This document shows positions 1 through 9,225 of a DNA stretch of 64,000 nucleotides, in pieces. The notes below the pieces were generated by a model that saw nothing but the letters and a program-made list of their open reading frames with translations, searched no databases and was not told the origin of the DNA. Positions within the stretch are counted from its first letter, which is position 1, and each line of letters starts with the position of its first letter. The translations under genes were made by a program, and so were the position numbers. The stretch spans positions 1 through 64,000 of the forward strand of contig JAVZDD010000001.1 of NCBI GenBank assembly GCA_038874075.1, in the 5' to 3' direction. This DNA is from Jingweiarchaeum tengchongense. GTDB taxonomy: Archaea; Nanobdellota; Nanobdellia; Jingweiarchaeales; Jingweiarchaeaceae.

Positions 1-2515
1 ACCAACCAGTATTAGGATTATATAACCAGATACTCATTGCAGTGTAATAAATGGAATTGTTCCTTGGACAGAAATTGATTACATTACCAGCTCTCCAACC
101 ATTACTACCACAACTTACCGAATAATAGCAATTAACATTGTTACTGTTGTAATAGTAACCATTACTGCAGTTGTATTCAATTGAATTGTAATTGCAGTTA
201 CCTATGAAAGTTCCATTGTAAAGATATAGCTGGTTATCAGTGTAGTAATTGCCATTGTTACAATAACTACAATTGCTACCTGTTATTATACCAAAGTTAT
301 CATTGATTCCATCATCACCACAACAAGAACCGGTGGTAGAATTTGATATCCACACGAATCCCGATAACTCACATACAGCCTGGGAATTATCCATCTCGAT
401 CCATCTACCATTACTACAATATGCCTTTCCGAATGGTAGATTGTGTACCTTATTACTTTCATAACAAACCCCATTGTACACACACTTGTCACTCGAATTA
501 CAGCAAGCTTTATCACTAGTATCATTGTTACAACCACTACCAGGATCACAAATTCTATATTTGTTATACTCATTAGTGTCATCGCCACAGCAGTAAGTGT
601 AATAGGAATCTCCTGATACATTCCAATATCCACCAATAGCACTGCAATACATCTCAGCATCATCTATCTCATGCCAGGTTGATTCCCAACATATCGCATC
701 CTTATTTGGATATCTGGTACCATTCGGATAACAATTCGGTATTTGCTCGTTTTCATAGCTACATGAATAGGGCTGAGCACAGCAGCTTGTGAAGCTGGGT
801 ATTCTAAAGCTCTCGAAGTTTGTATTATTAGAAACCAATGTTATGGGATACTCTCCTTCATCATCACCACAGCAGTAAGGATATCTGACATTTGGCATGT
901 TCCAGTATGTTGGAATTCCCCTTATTTGACCATACAGTGAACATGCCCATTCATAGTCATCTGGACTTACCCAGTAGTTTATGTATTGGTACCTATTCTC
1001 TGATGAACCGTCAATAATTACACTTCCCATCAACACACTGGTCCCATTGCTATAACATATGGCATCCCAGTTTTCAGGTGTGGTTCCATTCTCATACCAC
1101 CTGTTTTCATACACACAATAAGTAGTCTTATTACCACATCCATAGGTATCTGAAGGTTGAATGAACCTTTGAAAGGACTCATCAAACGCTCTACTTTGAT
1201 TTCTTAAGATAGTTGTGTTAAGTATGTATTCATTCGGATCATCAATGCAACAATATTGATTACATCCATATGCGCTGTATTGCACATCTCCTGAGGAAGC
1301 ACATCTTGGTCCTGTATAACTCAAGTTAAAACAATTTTTTCCAAATATCCCACCACATACACCCCAATAAGGAAGGCAGCGATATACACCAATAAGTGCA
1401 TCTGCATCGTAAGCTGAGCAATCACTTGCGCAATAGTATGTGGAATTGTATGGAATAATGGTGGGTTCTCCTTTTGTATTACTACAACCACTTGGACTTG
1501 TACATCTATACGCTTGATTTGGTGCTTTCCCTAGACATGCCGCACTTGCCCCACATGCTGAGCTGCACGAAGAAGGATCACAATTCATAGTGGTGTTCAC
1601 AGTTATTATTGGTTCTGGTAGTGAAAACTTTCTCATCCTAACTGAGAATATATCGATAAAGTTACTGCCACCACCAAGTTGTAGTTGAAATTCTATTACA
1701 CTAGTGGTGGATACGCTGCAACTCACACTAGTTAAGAGATTATAATCTTTGTATAGATACAAAGTATTACCAACTCTAACTATTCCCCATGTTCTTTTAC
1801 TACTATCATAGCTGATAGATACCCAGTTTGTTGGATCGCAGTATAAATTCATTGTTGTTGTTTTGTAAATATAAATAAGTTGATAAATTCTAAATCCTTG
1901 ATAAACCCAATTATTTAAGGTCCCAGAAATTTCAAACTCTGATTCGAATTCCAACATATTAGTTGTTGGAAATGAACTCGTAGAATTAATTACGCGTGTG
2001 CCACCACTTCCCCAAAGTTCTACACTCCCGCCAGAAACACTAAGGTAAGGAGAAGAATAATCATTCCATTTACTCGTATTTAAACTACTTCCATCAAAGT
2101 CATCAAAGAATATGAATACGTTATCTCCGTTGCTTATGCTACTAACAGAGCTGTTTCCGAAGTACATGTATATCGTCTTATTAGAATTGGCTGGTATGTT
2201 TGGGACCTTTACCCATATCTCTGTATTCGGTGTGTTACAGGTTTCTTGCTTTATCCAATAACTGAAATTTGTGGTAACATCAAAGTTATCAACATCCGAG
2301 AATCTTATGTCACCACAATTGCTTCGCATGTATCCACTGGATATTAGAGACTGTGTATTTACATTGATCCTGATCTGATAATCGGTCAAAGTGTTTGAAT
2401 TTTGGGTGTTGTCTATTGTTATCGTGTATCTATAATTAAACTTCACAGCATGTGAAATGTTGAAAATAATAAATAAACATAAAAGAACTAATAAAATCTT
2501 GATTAAGCATTTCAT
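1..2515 (-). CDS. Secreted Cys-rich surface protein with DUF2341/LamG-like N-terminus, partial
   Basis: An open frame runs from an ATG at 2515 to the left edge, so at least 838 residues are present and the C-terminus is missing. Residues 1-22 form a signal peptide (MKCLIKILLVLL, ending near SHA). Residues about 25-150 resemble DUF2341 (YTITIDNT, then IRFSD, SYWI, IWVKVP, IYMYFGN), followed by a concanavalin/LamG-like stretch starting at FFDDFDG. From about residue 330 on the protein is rich in Cys, Asn, Tyr and Gly, with a recurring YCCGDD/SCCGDD/YCCIDD motif spaced irregularly and many N-x-S/T sites. It is probably exported and disulfide-rich. The same DUF2341-type module occurs in the two giant surface proteins at 15.2 and 31.2 kb. 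Function unknown; adhesion or cell-wall role is inference. Confidence 0.85.
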   Translation of the reverse strand, partial: MKCLIKILLVLLCLFIIFNISHAVKFNYRYTITIDNTQNSNTLTDYQIRINVNTQSLISSGYMRSNCGDIRFSDVDNFDVTTNFSYWIKQETCNTPNTEIWVKVPNIPANSNKTIYMYFGNSSVSSISNGDNVFIFFDDFDGSSLNTSKWNDYSSPYLSVSGGSVELWGSGGTRVINSTSSFPTTNMLEFESEFEISGTLNNWVYQGFRIYQLIYIYKTTTMNLYCDPTNWVSISYDSSKRTWGIVRVGNTLYLYKDYNLLTSVSCSVSTTSVIEFQLQLGGGSNFIDIFSVRMRKFSLPEPIITVNTTMNCDPSSCSSACGASAACLGKAPNQAYRCTSPSGCSNTKGEPTIIPYNSTYYCASDCSAYDADALIGVYRCLPYWGVCGGIFGKNCFNLSYTGPRCASSGDVQYSAYGCNQYCCIDDPNEYILNTTILRNQSRAFDESFQRFIQPSDTYGCGNKTTYCVYENRWYENGTTPENWDAICYSNGTSVLMGSVIIDGSSENRYQYINYWVSPDDYEWACSLYGQIRGIPTYWNMPNVRYPYCCGDDEGEYPITLVSNNTNFESFRIPSFTSCCAQPYSCSYENEQIPNCYPNGTRYPNKDAICWESTWHEIDDAEMYCSAIGGYWNVSGDSYYTYCCGDDTNEYNKYRICDPGSGCNNDTSDKACCNSSDKCVYNGVCYESNKVHNLPFGKAYCSNGRWIEMDNSQAVCELSGFVWISNSTTGSCCGDDGINDNFGIITGSNCSYCNNGNYYTDNQLYLYNGTFIGNCNYNSIEYNCSNGYYYNSNNVNCYYSVSCGSNGWRAGNVINFCPRNNSIYYTAMSIWLYNPNTGW

Positions 2516-2629
2516 ATACTTATTGAATAGTAATTTTTGGTATAAATTTTTTAGTATAGCAATAAACTTGATTTTGGTAATAATAAAAAAATATATATCA
2601 AAAAATCTTCTCATTAACAGGGATGCAAA

Positions 2630-2854
2630 ATGGTAAATCCAATCAAAAGCGATTACATACCATTGGGTGAGGGTAAGGGGATAACCATCACATTATTTCC
2701 GAACTACTTGGTAATAGAAAGGAAGGAGAAGAAAGGAAATACATGGGTTGTTACAGAAAAAGTCACGCTTGCGCAAAAAATTTTGGAATATTTATTTGCA
2801 AGAATACCTGGATACATAGCAGTCATGGATAGTGAGAACAAGGGCAAGAGATAA
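2630..2854 (+). CDS. Small hypothetical protein upstream of PIN gene
   Basis: A 74-residue protein that I do not recognise. It is basic with alternating hydrophobic strands (GITITLF, YLVIE, WVVTEKV) and a helix (AQKILEYLFARI), which could be a small beta-rich fold. There are no Cys and no signal peptide. Its TAA stop directly abuts the ATG of the PIN-domain gene, so the two are almost certainly co-transcribed. A TATA-like AT-rich block lies at about 2588-2600. A toxin-antitoxin pairing is one possibility, but the downstream PIN type argues equally for an RNA-processing partner. Confidence 0.7.
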   Translation: MVNPIKSDYIPLGEGKGITITLFPNYLVIERKEKKGNTWVVTEKVTLAQKILEYLFARIPGYIAVMDSENKGKR

Positions 2855-3226
2855 ATGGAGCATGTATTGTTAGATACAAACTTCCTTTTAGTACCATTCA
2901 GATTTAAAGTTGATATTTTTTCAGAATTTGAAAGGATAATTGACAAGGAATTTGATTTATGGATCCTTGACGTTTGCTTGAAAGAATTGAAAAAGATCAC
3001 AAAAGAGATAGAATTCAAGTCAATAATGGAACTAATAAAGAAAAAAGGTGTGAAAATAAAGGAAACGAAGGAAAAAATCAGAAATATCGATGATTTGATA
3101 ATCAAATTTGCAAGAGAGAATAATTGTATTATCGCGACGAATGATAAGTCGTTAAGAAAAACAGCGATGGGTGAAGGTTTGCACGTGATTTATCTCAGGA
3201 AGAAAAAGTTTCTAGAAATCCTATGA
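2855..3226 (+). CDS. PIN-domain protein, Fcf1/VapC9-like
   Basis: A 123-residue single PIN domain, the metal-dependent RNase fold. Acidic residues expected at the active site are visible: D7 in LLDTNF, E44 in CLKELKK, D79/D80 in NIDDLII and D97 in ATNDKSL. The order and the TNDKSLRK end resemble the archaeal Fcf1/Utp24-like group involved in rRNA processing, though VapC-type toxins share this core. It starts immediately after the stop of the 74-residue gene, so it is translated from the same message. Its 3' end overlaps the convergent 377-residue gene by 6 bases. Substrate (rRNA, tRNA or mRNA) cannot be told from the sequence. Confidence 0.82.
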   Translation: MEHVLLDTNFLLVPFRFKVDIFSEFERIIDKEFDLWILDVCLKELKKITKEIEFKSIMELIKKKGVKIKETKEKIRNIDDLIIKFARENNCIIATNDKSLRKTAMGEGLHVIYLRKKKFLEIL

Positions 3227-4354
3227 ATAAATTTTATGCGTACGTGTGAGTTTTAGGTGAACATTGTCATTCTCAACGATTAATTTAAGACGATTTCCTG
3301 GTTCCTCCTTGAACCTTACTGATGGGTGATTAGCAGCTTTGAGAAGTTCGATTGTTTCCTTGAACAAGTTTTTATTTTGCTCACCTTCCTTCTCTTTAAT
3401 TATTTTTATGATCTCCAATAAATCTGGTATTAAATTGTTGAATACTTCACACATAGATCCATTCATCATTTCTTTTGCTGAATTTACCGCACGTTCCCGA
3501 TTTACCAAAAGCTCCTCCAGGTCAACAAAATGACATATGCCTTTCTCGTCAACCACGACATCAGCCCACGGAGAAGTGTCTGTGTAATAACTCAACACAT
3601 ATAAATTTGAATATTTTGAATTTTTAGCTGAAGTTATTGGAAGTAAAAATTGGGAAAGTGAAGTATCTAAAAAATTTTTCATAAACCTGTCTATCTCATT
3701 TAAAGGTTTTCTTTTTATCCTCTCAAAAAATTTTGGACTGCTTGCCCTGATTGTACTTGGTAAAAGCCTTTTCTCTTGTGCAATGCTTGTGATATCATCA
3801 TCAAGCGCGTGCTCCAGATCCTCCCGATCTCTCCAGTAATTAGGTCTATCATTCTTCAATTTAAGTCTGAATATTCTTCTCAAGTAATTTTTTGGCAGAT
3901 ATGTAACTAAGATAGTTGGTGCAATATAAAATTTGTAAAAGTTGTGTAACCTGAAACCATCACCATCAAATTCACAATCAAGCGAATTGTGAAGCGCATC
4001 AATTGCATTCATTGGATGCTGTCCACCAATTGGCTTACCATGTATGACATTGTTATAGATGAGTCCTTCCTTTGCTCCAACGTATTCAGCTCCGCTGACA
4101 ATACCCACACCTTTAACATCAAGTATGTATTTCTTATTTCCAACTAGATATGAATACCTTGGGAAAGTGGCACTCCTTCCACCGCTGGGGGTACCATCAA
4201 GCTTACGGATGTACGGACCACCAACAAGCTCTGCAAGTGCTTCATGCACAATGCAAGTCGTAGGCAACTTTTGATCTATTTCATTCAAATGTACATCCTT
4301 AGCTCTCCCATTTATTCTCTTGTAGTTCATCGATTCTATTTCCACGAATTTCAT
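3221..4354 (-). CDS. Uncharacterised soluble protein
   Basis: A 377-residue protein that I cannot assign to a family. Start choice: an in-frame ATG at 4393 exists, but a TATA box at about 4371-4382 lies 20-28 bases upstream of the ATG at 4354, so a leaderless transcript would begin there and the upstream ATG would fall inside the promoter. No signal peptide or membrane segment is seen. Visible features are a Gly-rich stretch (GTPSGGRSATF), a strand pair ending in ILDVKGVG, GGQHPMNAIDALHNS, and late in the protein ADVVVDEKGICHFVDLEEL. The last motif vaguely recalls the metal-binding part of kinase-like folds, which is speculation. It is a single-gene unit convergent with the PIN gene. Confidence 0.7.
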   Translation of the reverse strand: MKFVEIESMNYKRINGRAKDVHLNEIDQKLPTTCIVHEALAELVGGPYIRKLDGTPSGGRSATFPRYSYLVGNKKYILDVKGVGIVSGAEYVGAKEGLIYNNVIHGKPIGGQHPMNAIDALHNSLDCEFDGDGFRLHNFYKFYIAPTILVTYLPKNYLRRIFRLKLKNDRPNYWRDREDLEHALDDDITSIAQEKRLLPSTIRASSPKFFERIKRKPLNEIDRFMKNFLDTSLSQFLLPITSAKNSKYSNLYVLSYYTDTSPWADVVVDEKGICHFVDLEELLVNRERAVNSAKEMMNGSMCEVFNNLIPDLLEIIKIIKEKEGEQNKNLFKETIELLKAANHPSVRFKEEPGNRLKLIVENDNVHLKLTRTHKIYS

Positions 4355-4369
4355 AGTTACTATATAGTA

Positions 4370-4382
4370 GTAAATATTTAAA
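4370..4382 (-). promoter_or_regulatory. TATA box of the 377-residue gene
   Basis: An AT-only block reading TTTAAATATTTA on the reverse strand sits 20-28 bases upstream of the ATG at 4354. That is the spacing expected between an archaeal TATA box and a leaderless start, and it decides the start codon of the gene. Confidence 0.5.
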
Positions 4383-4483
4383 TAATTTCCCATTTAAGAG
4401 TATTTAATAATCAATCTATGGAAAAATTTAAAAACAATCAAAATTTAAAGAAATGAAGTTATATCTATCTAAGAGGTGAAAAT

Positions 4484-6457
4484 ATGGATCCGTTGCTGCT
4501 TTCACTATTGGCTGCCTTAGTTTCAATATTCGTAGGGTTGTATTTTTACAAGCGTGTAAATGATCACGATCCTGGAACTCCAAGGATGGTGGAAATTGCG
4601 GGTGCAATAAGTGAAGGAGCTAGGGCTTTCTTGAAAAGACAATATATGACGCTTGCCATTTTTGTGGTTGTGGTTGGTATCATTCTCACATTTTTCATCG
4701 ATGTCAATATGGCGATTGCCTATGTGATTGGGGCGGTCTGCTCAGGATTGGCCGGTCTTCTGGGTATGGATGTGGCAATAAAAGCAAACGTAAGAACAGC
4801 AAATGCAAGTAGGAAAGGTATTAACCAGGCATTCAAAGTTGCTTTTTATGGTGGCGCAGTAATGGGTCTAGCTGTGGTTGGATTGGCTCTATTGGGCATA
4901 ACGGTCCTCTACTGGATCTATAAAGATGTGAACATAGTTCTTGGATTTAGTTTTGGTGCGAGCAGCATTGCACTATTCGCAAAGGCTGGTGGTGGTATTT
5001 ATACAAAGACAGCTGATATAGGTGCTGATTTGGTTGGTAAGGTGGAAATGAATATTCCAGAAGACGATCCAAGAAATCCGGCTGTAATTGCGGATAATGT
5101 TGGAGATAATGTAGGTGATGTTGCTGGTATGGGTGCTGATATATTTGATTCTTATGTTGCAAGTATCATTGCTGCAATGATACTTGGTGTAGAAATCATG
5201 GAAATAAAAGGTGCACTTTTCCCGCTCCTCTTAGCAGCAGCTGGAATACTTGCTTCTGTGATTGGAATGTACTTTGTTAAAATAAGAAAGAAGGAACATC
5301 CGGGTGCTGCGTTGAACAGGGGAACTTTCTCAACTTGTATTGTCTTCGCAATTCTAGCATATCTTGTATCTATCTTCCTGGGTGTCGATATAAACATTTA
5401 CCTTGCTACGATTGCTGGTTTGGTGGCTGGTGTTGTGATTGGAATTACTACGGATTACTTTACATCGATTGACAGACCATTAGTGAAAAACATTGCTGAA
5501 TCAGCAAAAACTGGTGCAGCGATAAACATTCTATCTGGTTTTTCTTTTGGTCTTATTAGCGTTGCACCTCCTGTAATCGGTATATGTATTGCGATGGTAA
5601 TTGCATGGAATCTAGCTGGAATTTATGGTATCTCAATCGCCGCTATAGGTATGTTATCAATCACTGGAATGATAGTTTCTTCGGATGCTTATGGTCCGAT
5701 CGTAGACAATGCAAAGGGAATTGCAGAGCAGTCACACTTAGGAGAGAAAATAATTGCAATCGCAGATCAATTGGATGCAGCTGGCAATACTGCAAAAGCA
5801 GTAACAAAGGGATTTGCGATTGGTGCAGCAGCGCTTACTGTACTAGCACTATTCGCTGCGTATGCTGAGATCACTGAAATAAGTAGTATTGATTTAATGA
5901 ATCCATATGTAATAACGGGTGCATTCATTGGTGCGATGATGCCTCCACTATTGTGCGCTTTACTCATCCTTGGTGTTGGAAAAAATGCATTTAAAATGGT
6001 GGAAGAGATAAGGAGGCAATTCAAGGAAATTCCTGGATTAATGAAGGGAAAAGCGAAGCCTGATTATGCAAGGTGTGTTGATATTGCAACAAAAGGTGCT
6101 TTAAAAGAGCTTATACTCCCAAGCATATTATCGCTAGTCGTCCCAGTCGCAACTGGATTTTTATTGGGTAAATATGCGCTTGGTGGTTTTTTAGCTGGAA
6201 GTATACTTACAGGTATCATATTCGCCTTACTTATGGCAAATGCTGGTGGCGCATGGGATAATGCAAAGAAGTACATAGAGGAAGGAAACTTTGGTGGAAA
6301 AGGCTCAGAAGCACACAAAGCAGCGGTTGTTGGTGATACTGTTGGAGATCCTTTCAAGGATACTGCTGGACCATCCATTAACACATTGATCACGGTAATG
6401 TCATTGTCAGCATCTGTATTCGCACCATTGATTCTCAAGTACATGTTAATCCGATAA
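4484..6457 (+). CDS. hppA: Membrane-bound ion-pumping pyrophosphatase, K+-independent type
   Basis: A 657-residue integral membrane pyrophosphatase, which couples PPi hydrolysis to proton (or sodium) export. It is near full length for the family, with about 15-16 hydrophobic segments. The substrate site is intact: GGGIYTKTADIGADLVGK (169-186), EDDPRNP and DNVGDNVGDVAGMGADI (204-220). Family knowledge: the residue in the GNT(T/A)xA motif separates K+-dependent (Ala) from K+-independent (Lys) enzymes. Here it is GNTAKAVTKGFAIG with K438 and T441, so K+-independent, most likely proton-pumping. The start is supported by GAGGTGA at 4473-4479. The P-type ATPase follows 14 bases after the stop, probably in the same transcript. 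Confidence 0.97.
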   Translation: MDPLLLSLLAALVSIFVGLYFYKRVNDHDPGTPRMVEIAGAISEGARAFLKRQYMTLAIFVVVVGIILTFFIDVNMAIAYVIGAVCSGLAGLLGMDVAIKANVRTANASRKGINQAFKVAFYGGAVMGLAVVGLALLGITVLYWIYKDVNIVLGFSFGASSIALFAKAGGGIYTKTADIGADLVGKVEMNIPEDDPRNPAVIADNVGDNVGDVAGMGADIFDSYVASIIAAMILGVEIMEIKGALFPLLLAAAGILASVIGMYFVKIRKKEHPGAALNRGTFSTCIVFAILAYLVSIFLGVDINIYLATIAGLVAGVVIGITTDYFTSIDRPLVKNIAESAKTGAAINILSGFSFGLISVAPPVIGICIAMVIAWNLAGIYGISIAAIGMLSITGMIVSSDAYGPIVDNAKGIAEQSHLGEKIIAIADQLDAAGNTAKAVTKGFAIGAAALTVLALFAAYAEITEISSIDLMNPYVITGAFIGAMMPPLLCALLILGVGKNAFKMVEEIRRQFKEIPGLMKGKAKPDYARCVDIATKGALKELILPSILSLVVPVATGFLLGKYALGGFLAGSILTGIIFALLMANAGGAWDNAKKYIEEGNFGGKGSEAHKAAVVGDTVGDPFKDTAGPSINTLITVMSLSASVFAPLILKYMLIR

Positions 6458-6471
6458 AATTGTGATAAAAA

Positions 6472-9189
6472 ATGGGGTCAGAAGAAACTAGGAATGAATG
6501 GCATTCGATGAATGCTGAAGAAGTAATAAAAAAATTATCAACGAGTTTAAAGGGATTAAGCGAGGAAGAGGCAAGAAGAAGACTTGAAAAGTTTGGACCT
6601 AATGAATTAAAAGAAAGAAAAAGAGTAACTGTGATTGAAATATTTCTGAATCAATTCAAAGACATATTCGTTCTGATGCTCTTGGCTGCCACTGTAATTT
6701 CTTTTTTAATTGGTGAGACAGTTGATGCGATTGTAATCGCTGCAATTGTGATTTTAAATGCAATTGTTGGTTTTATCCAAGAATACAGGTCTGAAAAGGC
6801 AATGGAAGCAATGCGAAAATTGACGAGTCCAAAAGCAAGAGTGATAAGGAATGGGAAGGAAGTTCTAATAGATGCAAGGGAAGTAGTTCCTGGTGATATA
6901 CTATTACTGGAAGCAGGCGATAGAATAGCTGCTGATGCAAGAATAATCGAAGCGATAGATTTAAAATTGGATGAGGCTGTGTTAACGGGAGAATCAACTC
7001 CAGTTAATAAAACTATTGAAAAGATACCCAAAGAAACAAAGATTTCTGATCGAAAAAATTGCGTCTTCATGGCAACACATGTGATTTATGGAAGAGGTAA
7101 GGCTGTTGTAACAGCAACTGGAATGAATACTGAATTCGGTAAGATTGCCGAGATGGTGCAGGAAATCGAAGAGGAAGAAACGCCTCTTAAAAGGAAATTG
7201 GAAGACTTTGCAAAAAAACTTGCTAAGCTTATCATCGTGATATGTATTATTATATTTGCGCTTGAAGTTTATGAGTTGGTTTTTATTGAAAAAATAACAG
7301 GGGGTCCATCTTTAATAAAAGGTTTAGTCGAAGAGTTTATGACTGCTGTGGCATTAGCTGTTTCTGCAGTTCCAGAGGGATTGCCAGCGGTCGTGACAGT
7401 TAGTCTTGCGCTTGGTGCTAGGGAATTGGCAAAGAAAAATGCGATAATTAGGAAGTTATCATCTGCTGAAACATTGGGTTCAACAACAGTAATATGTTCA
7501 GATAAGACTGGAACATTAACGAAGGGTGAAATGACTGTACGCAAGATATTTGTGAATGGCGAAATAATCAATGTCTCTGGTGTTGGTTATGATTCAAAAG
7601 GTGAATTCTTGAAAGGAAATAAACAAATCAATCCTGAGAAAGATGAACATTTATTGACACTTCTAAGAATTGGCGTACTTTGCAACAATGCAAGCTATGC
7701 CGAAGGAAAAATAACTGGAGATCCAACTGAAGGTGCGCTTTTAGTTGCTGCGTACAAGGCAAAGATAACGAAAGAAGAACTGGAGAAAGAATTTCCAAGA
7801 TTACATGAAATACCATTCAGTTCAGAAAGGAAGAGGATGACGACGATCCACCAAGTCGGAAAGAAGAAGGTAGCATATGTGAAAGGGGCTCCTGAGATCA
7901 TATTAGCAAGGTGTACACACATTTATGAAAAGGATATGATAAGAAGATTAAGTGAAAAAGACAAGAAAGAGATTTTGAAGACAAATGAAGAGATGGCAAG
8001 TGAGGCATTGCGTGTGCTGGCAATGGCTTATAGAGAAGTACCTGAAAAATTTAAAGAAGATGAAGTCGAGGACAAATTAATCTTTGTTGGTTTGATGGGT
8101 ATGATTGATCCACCACGGGAAGAAGCAAAAGAAGCGAATCGTGTATGTGTGGAAGCTGGTATAAAGACAGTAATGATCACGGGTGATCACAAACTTACTG
8201 CCATTGCTATTGCGAAAGAGATTGGTATGTTAAAGGAAGGAGATAAGGTTCTAACAGGTGAAGAACTGGATAAAATGAGTGATGAAGAATTTGAAAAGAT
8301 TGTTGAAAATGTCAGAGTTTATGCGAGAGTTTCTCCTGAGCATAAGATGAAAATTGTGAAAGCGCTAAAGAAAAGGGGACACATCGTTGCTATGACTGGT
8401 GATGGTGTGAATGATGCTCCTGCGTTGAAACAGGCAGATATTGGAATTGCGATGGGTATAACTGGAACTGACGTGAGTAAAGAAGCAGCTGATATGGTAC
8501 TTGCAGATGACAATTTTGCTACGATCGTAAATGCAGTTAAGGGTGGAAGAGTGATCTACGATAACATTAGAAAATTCGTATTTTTCCTATTGCGATGCAA
8601 TTTTGATGAACTGGGTATAATTGGTATATTCGCACTTTTAGGTCTACCATTACCATTGAGTGCGCCAATGATACTTTGGATAAATCTTGTTACCGATGGT
8701 GGACCTGCAATTGCATTGAGTATGGAGCCACCAGAAGAAGACGTAATGAAGAGACCACCAAGAGATCCAAAACAAGGCGTGTTGTATGGTAGATTTGCTT
8801 CGATACTTGCATCATTCTTCACACAATTTTTTGGAACAGCAGGCATCTTTTGCTTATCCTATTACATTTGGAAAGAGCCATTGCAGGAGGCAATGACAAT
8901 GGCATTCATACAAGCAACATTTCAAGAGTTGGCAACGGTATGGAATTGTAGGTCTGAAAAGAAATCTGTGTTTAGAATGAATCCATTCACAAACAAATTC
9001 CTAGTAATTGCTGTCTTAGCTTCCTTGGTTTTAACTGCATCTCTAACGATCGTTCCAGTATTCCAGCAAATGTTTGGTACTGTTGCATTAAGTCTCACTG
9101 ATTGGATCATAGTAATTGCAATTGGCAGTGTCGGATTTTTAATCGTACCTGAAGTATTTTATGGTAGAAAAATTTGGAAATGGGTTTAA
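6472..9189 (+). CDS. P-type ATPase, calcium-type (P2A)
   Basis: A 905-residue cation pump of the plasma membrane. It has an N-terminal cation-ATPase domain, actuator motif LTGES (171-175), the M4 ion-site motif PEGLP (301-305), phosphorylation site CSDKTGTLT with D344, nucleotide-domain KGAPE, and hinge TGDGVNDAPALKQADIGIAMG. In M5 the series CNFDELG keeps the Asn and Glu, and M6 has WINLVTDG with the Asn, Thr and Asp used by SERCA/PMR1 for Ca2+, so Ca2+ (possibly Mn2+) export is the best guess. GTGAT ahead of the ATG gives a ribosome site. The pyrophosphatase just upstream would energise the same membrane. Confidence 0.95.
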   Translation: MGSEETRNEWHSMNAEEVIKKLSTSLKGLSEEEARRRLEKFGPNELKERKRVTVIEIFLNQFKDIFVLMLLAATVISFLIGETVDAIVIAAIVILNAIVGFIQEYRSEKAMEAMRKLTSPKARVIRNGKEVLIDAREVVPGDILLLEAGDRIAADARIIEAIDLKLDEAVLTGESTPVNKTIEKIPKETKISDRKNCVFMATHVIYGRGKAVVTATGMNTEFGKIAEMVQEIEEEETPLKRKLEDFAKKLAKLIIVICIIIFALEVYELVFIEKITGGPSLIKGLVEEFMTAVALAVSAVPEGLPAVVTVSLALGARELAKKNAIIRKLSSAETLGSTTVICSDKTGTLTKGEMTVRKIFVNGEIINVSGVGYDSKGEFLKGNKQINPEKDEHLLTLLRIGVLCNNASYAEGKITGDPTEGALLVAAYKAKITKEELEKEFPRLHEIPFSSERKRMTTIHQVGKKKVAYVKGAPEIILARCTHIYEKDMIRRLSEKDKKEILKTNEEMASEALRVLAMAYREVPEKFKEDEVEDKLIFVGLMGMIDPPREEAKEANRVCVEAGIKTVMITGDHKLTAIAIAKEIGMLKEGDKVLTGEELDKMSDEEFEKIVENVRVYARVSPEHKMKIVKALKKRGHIVAMTGDGVNDAPALKQADIGIAMGITGTDVSKEAADMVLADDNFATIVNAVKGGRVIYDNIRKFVFFLLRCNFDELGIIGIFALLGLPLPLSAPMILWINLVTDGGPAIALSMEPPEEDVMKRPPRDPKQGVLYGRFASILASFFTQFFGTAGIFCLSYYIWKEPLQEAMTMAFIQATFQELATVWNCRSEKKSVFRMNPFTNKFLVIAVLASLVLTASLTIVPVFQQMFGTVALSLTDWIIVIAIGSVGFLIVPEVFYGRKIWKWV

Positions 9190-9225
9190 GTAAAATATTT
9201 AATGTTATGAAGGTAAGTGATTAAT

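Noticed and set aside
286..663. A 125-codon reverse frame near the left edge
   Set aside because: It is out of frame with the long Cys-rich reading frame (ATG 2515) that covers the same strand and encodes signal peptide and repeated Cys motifs.
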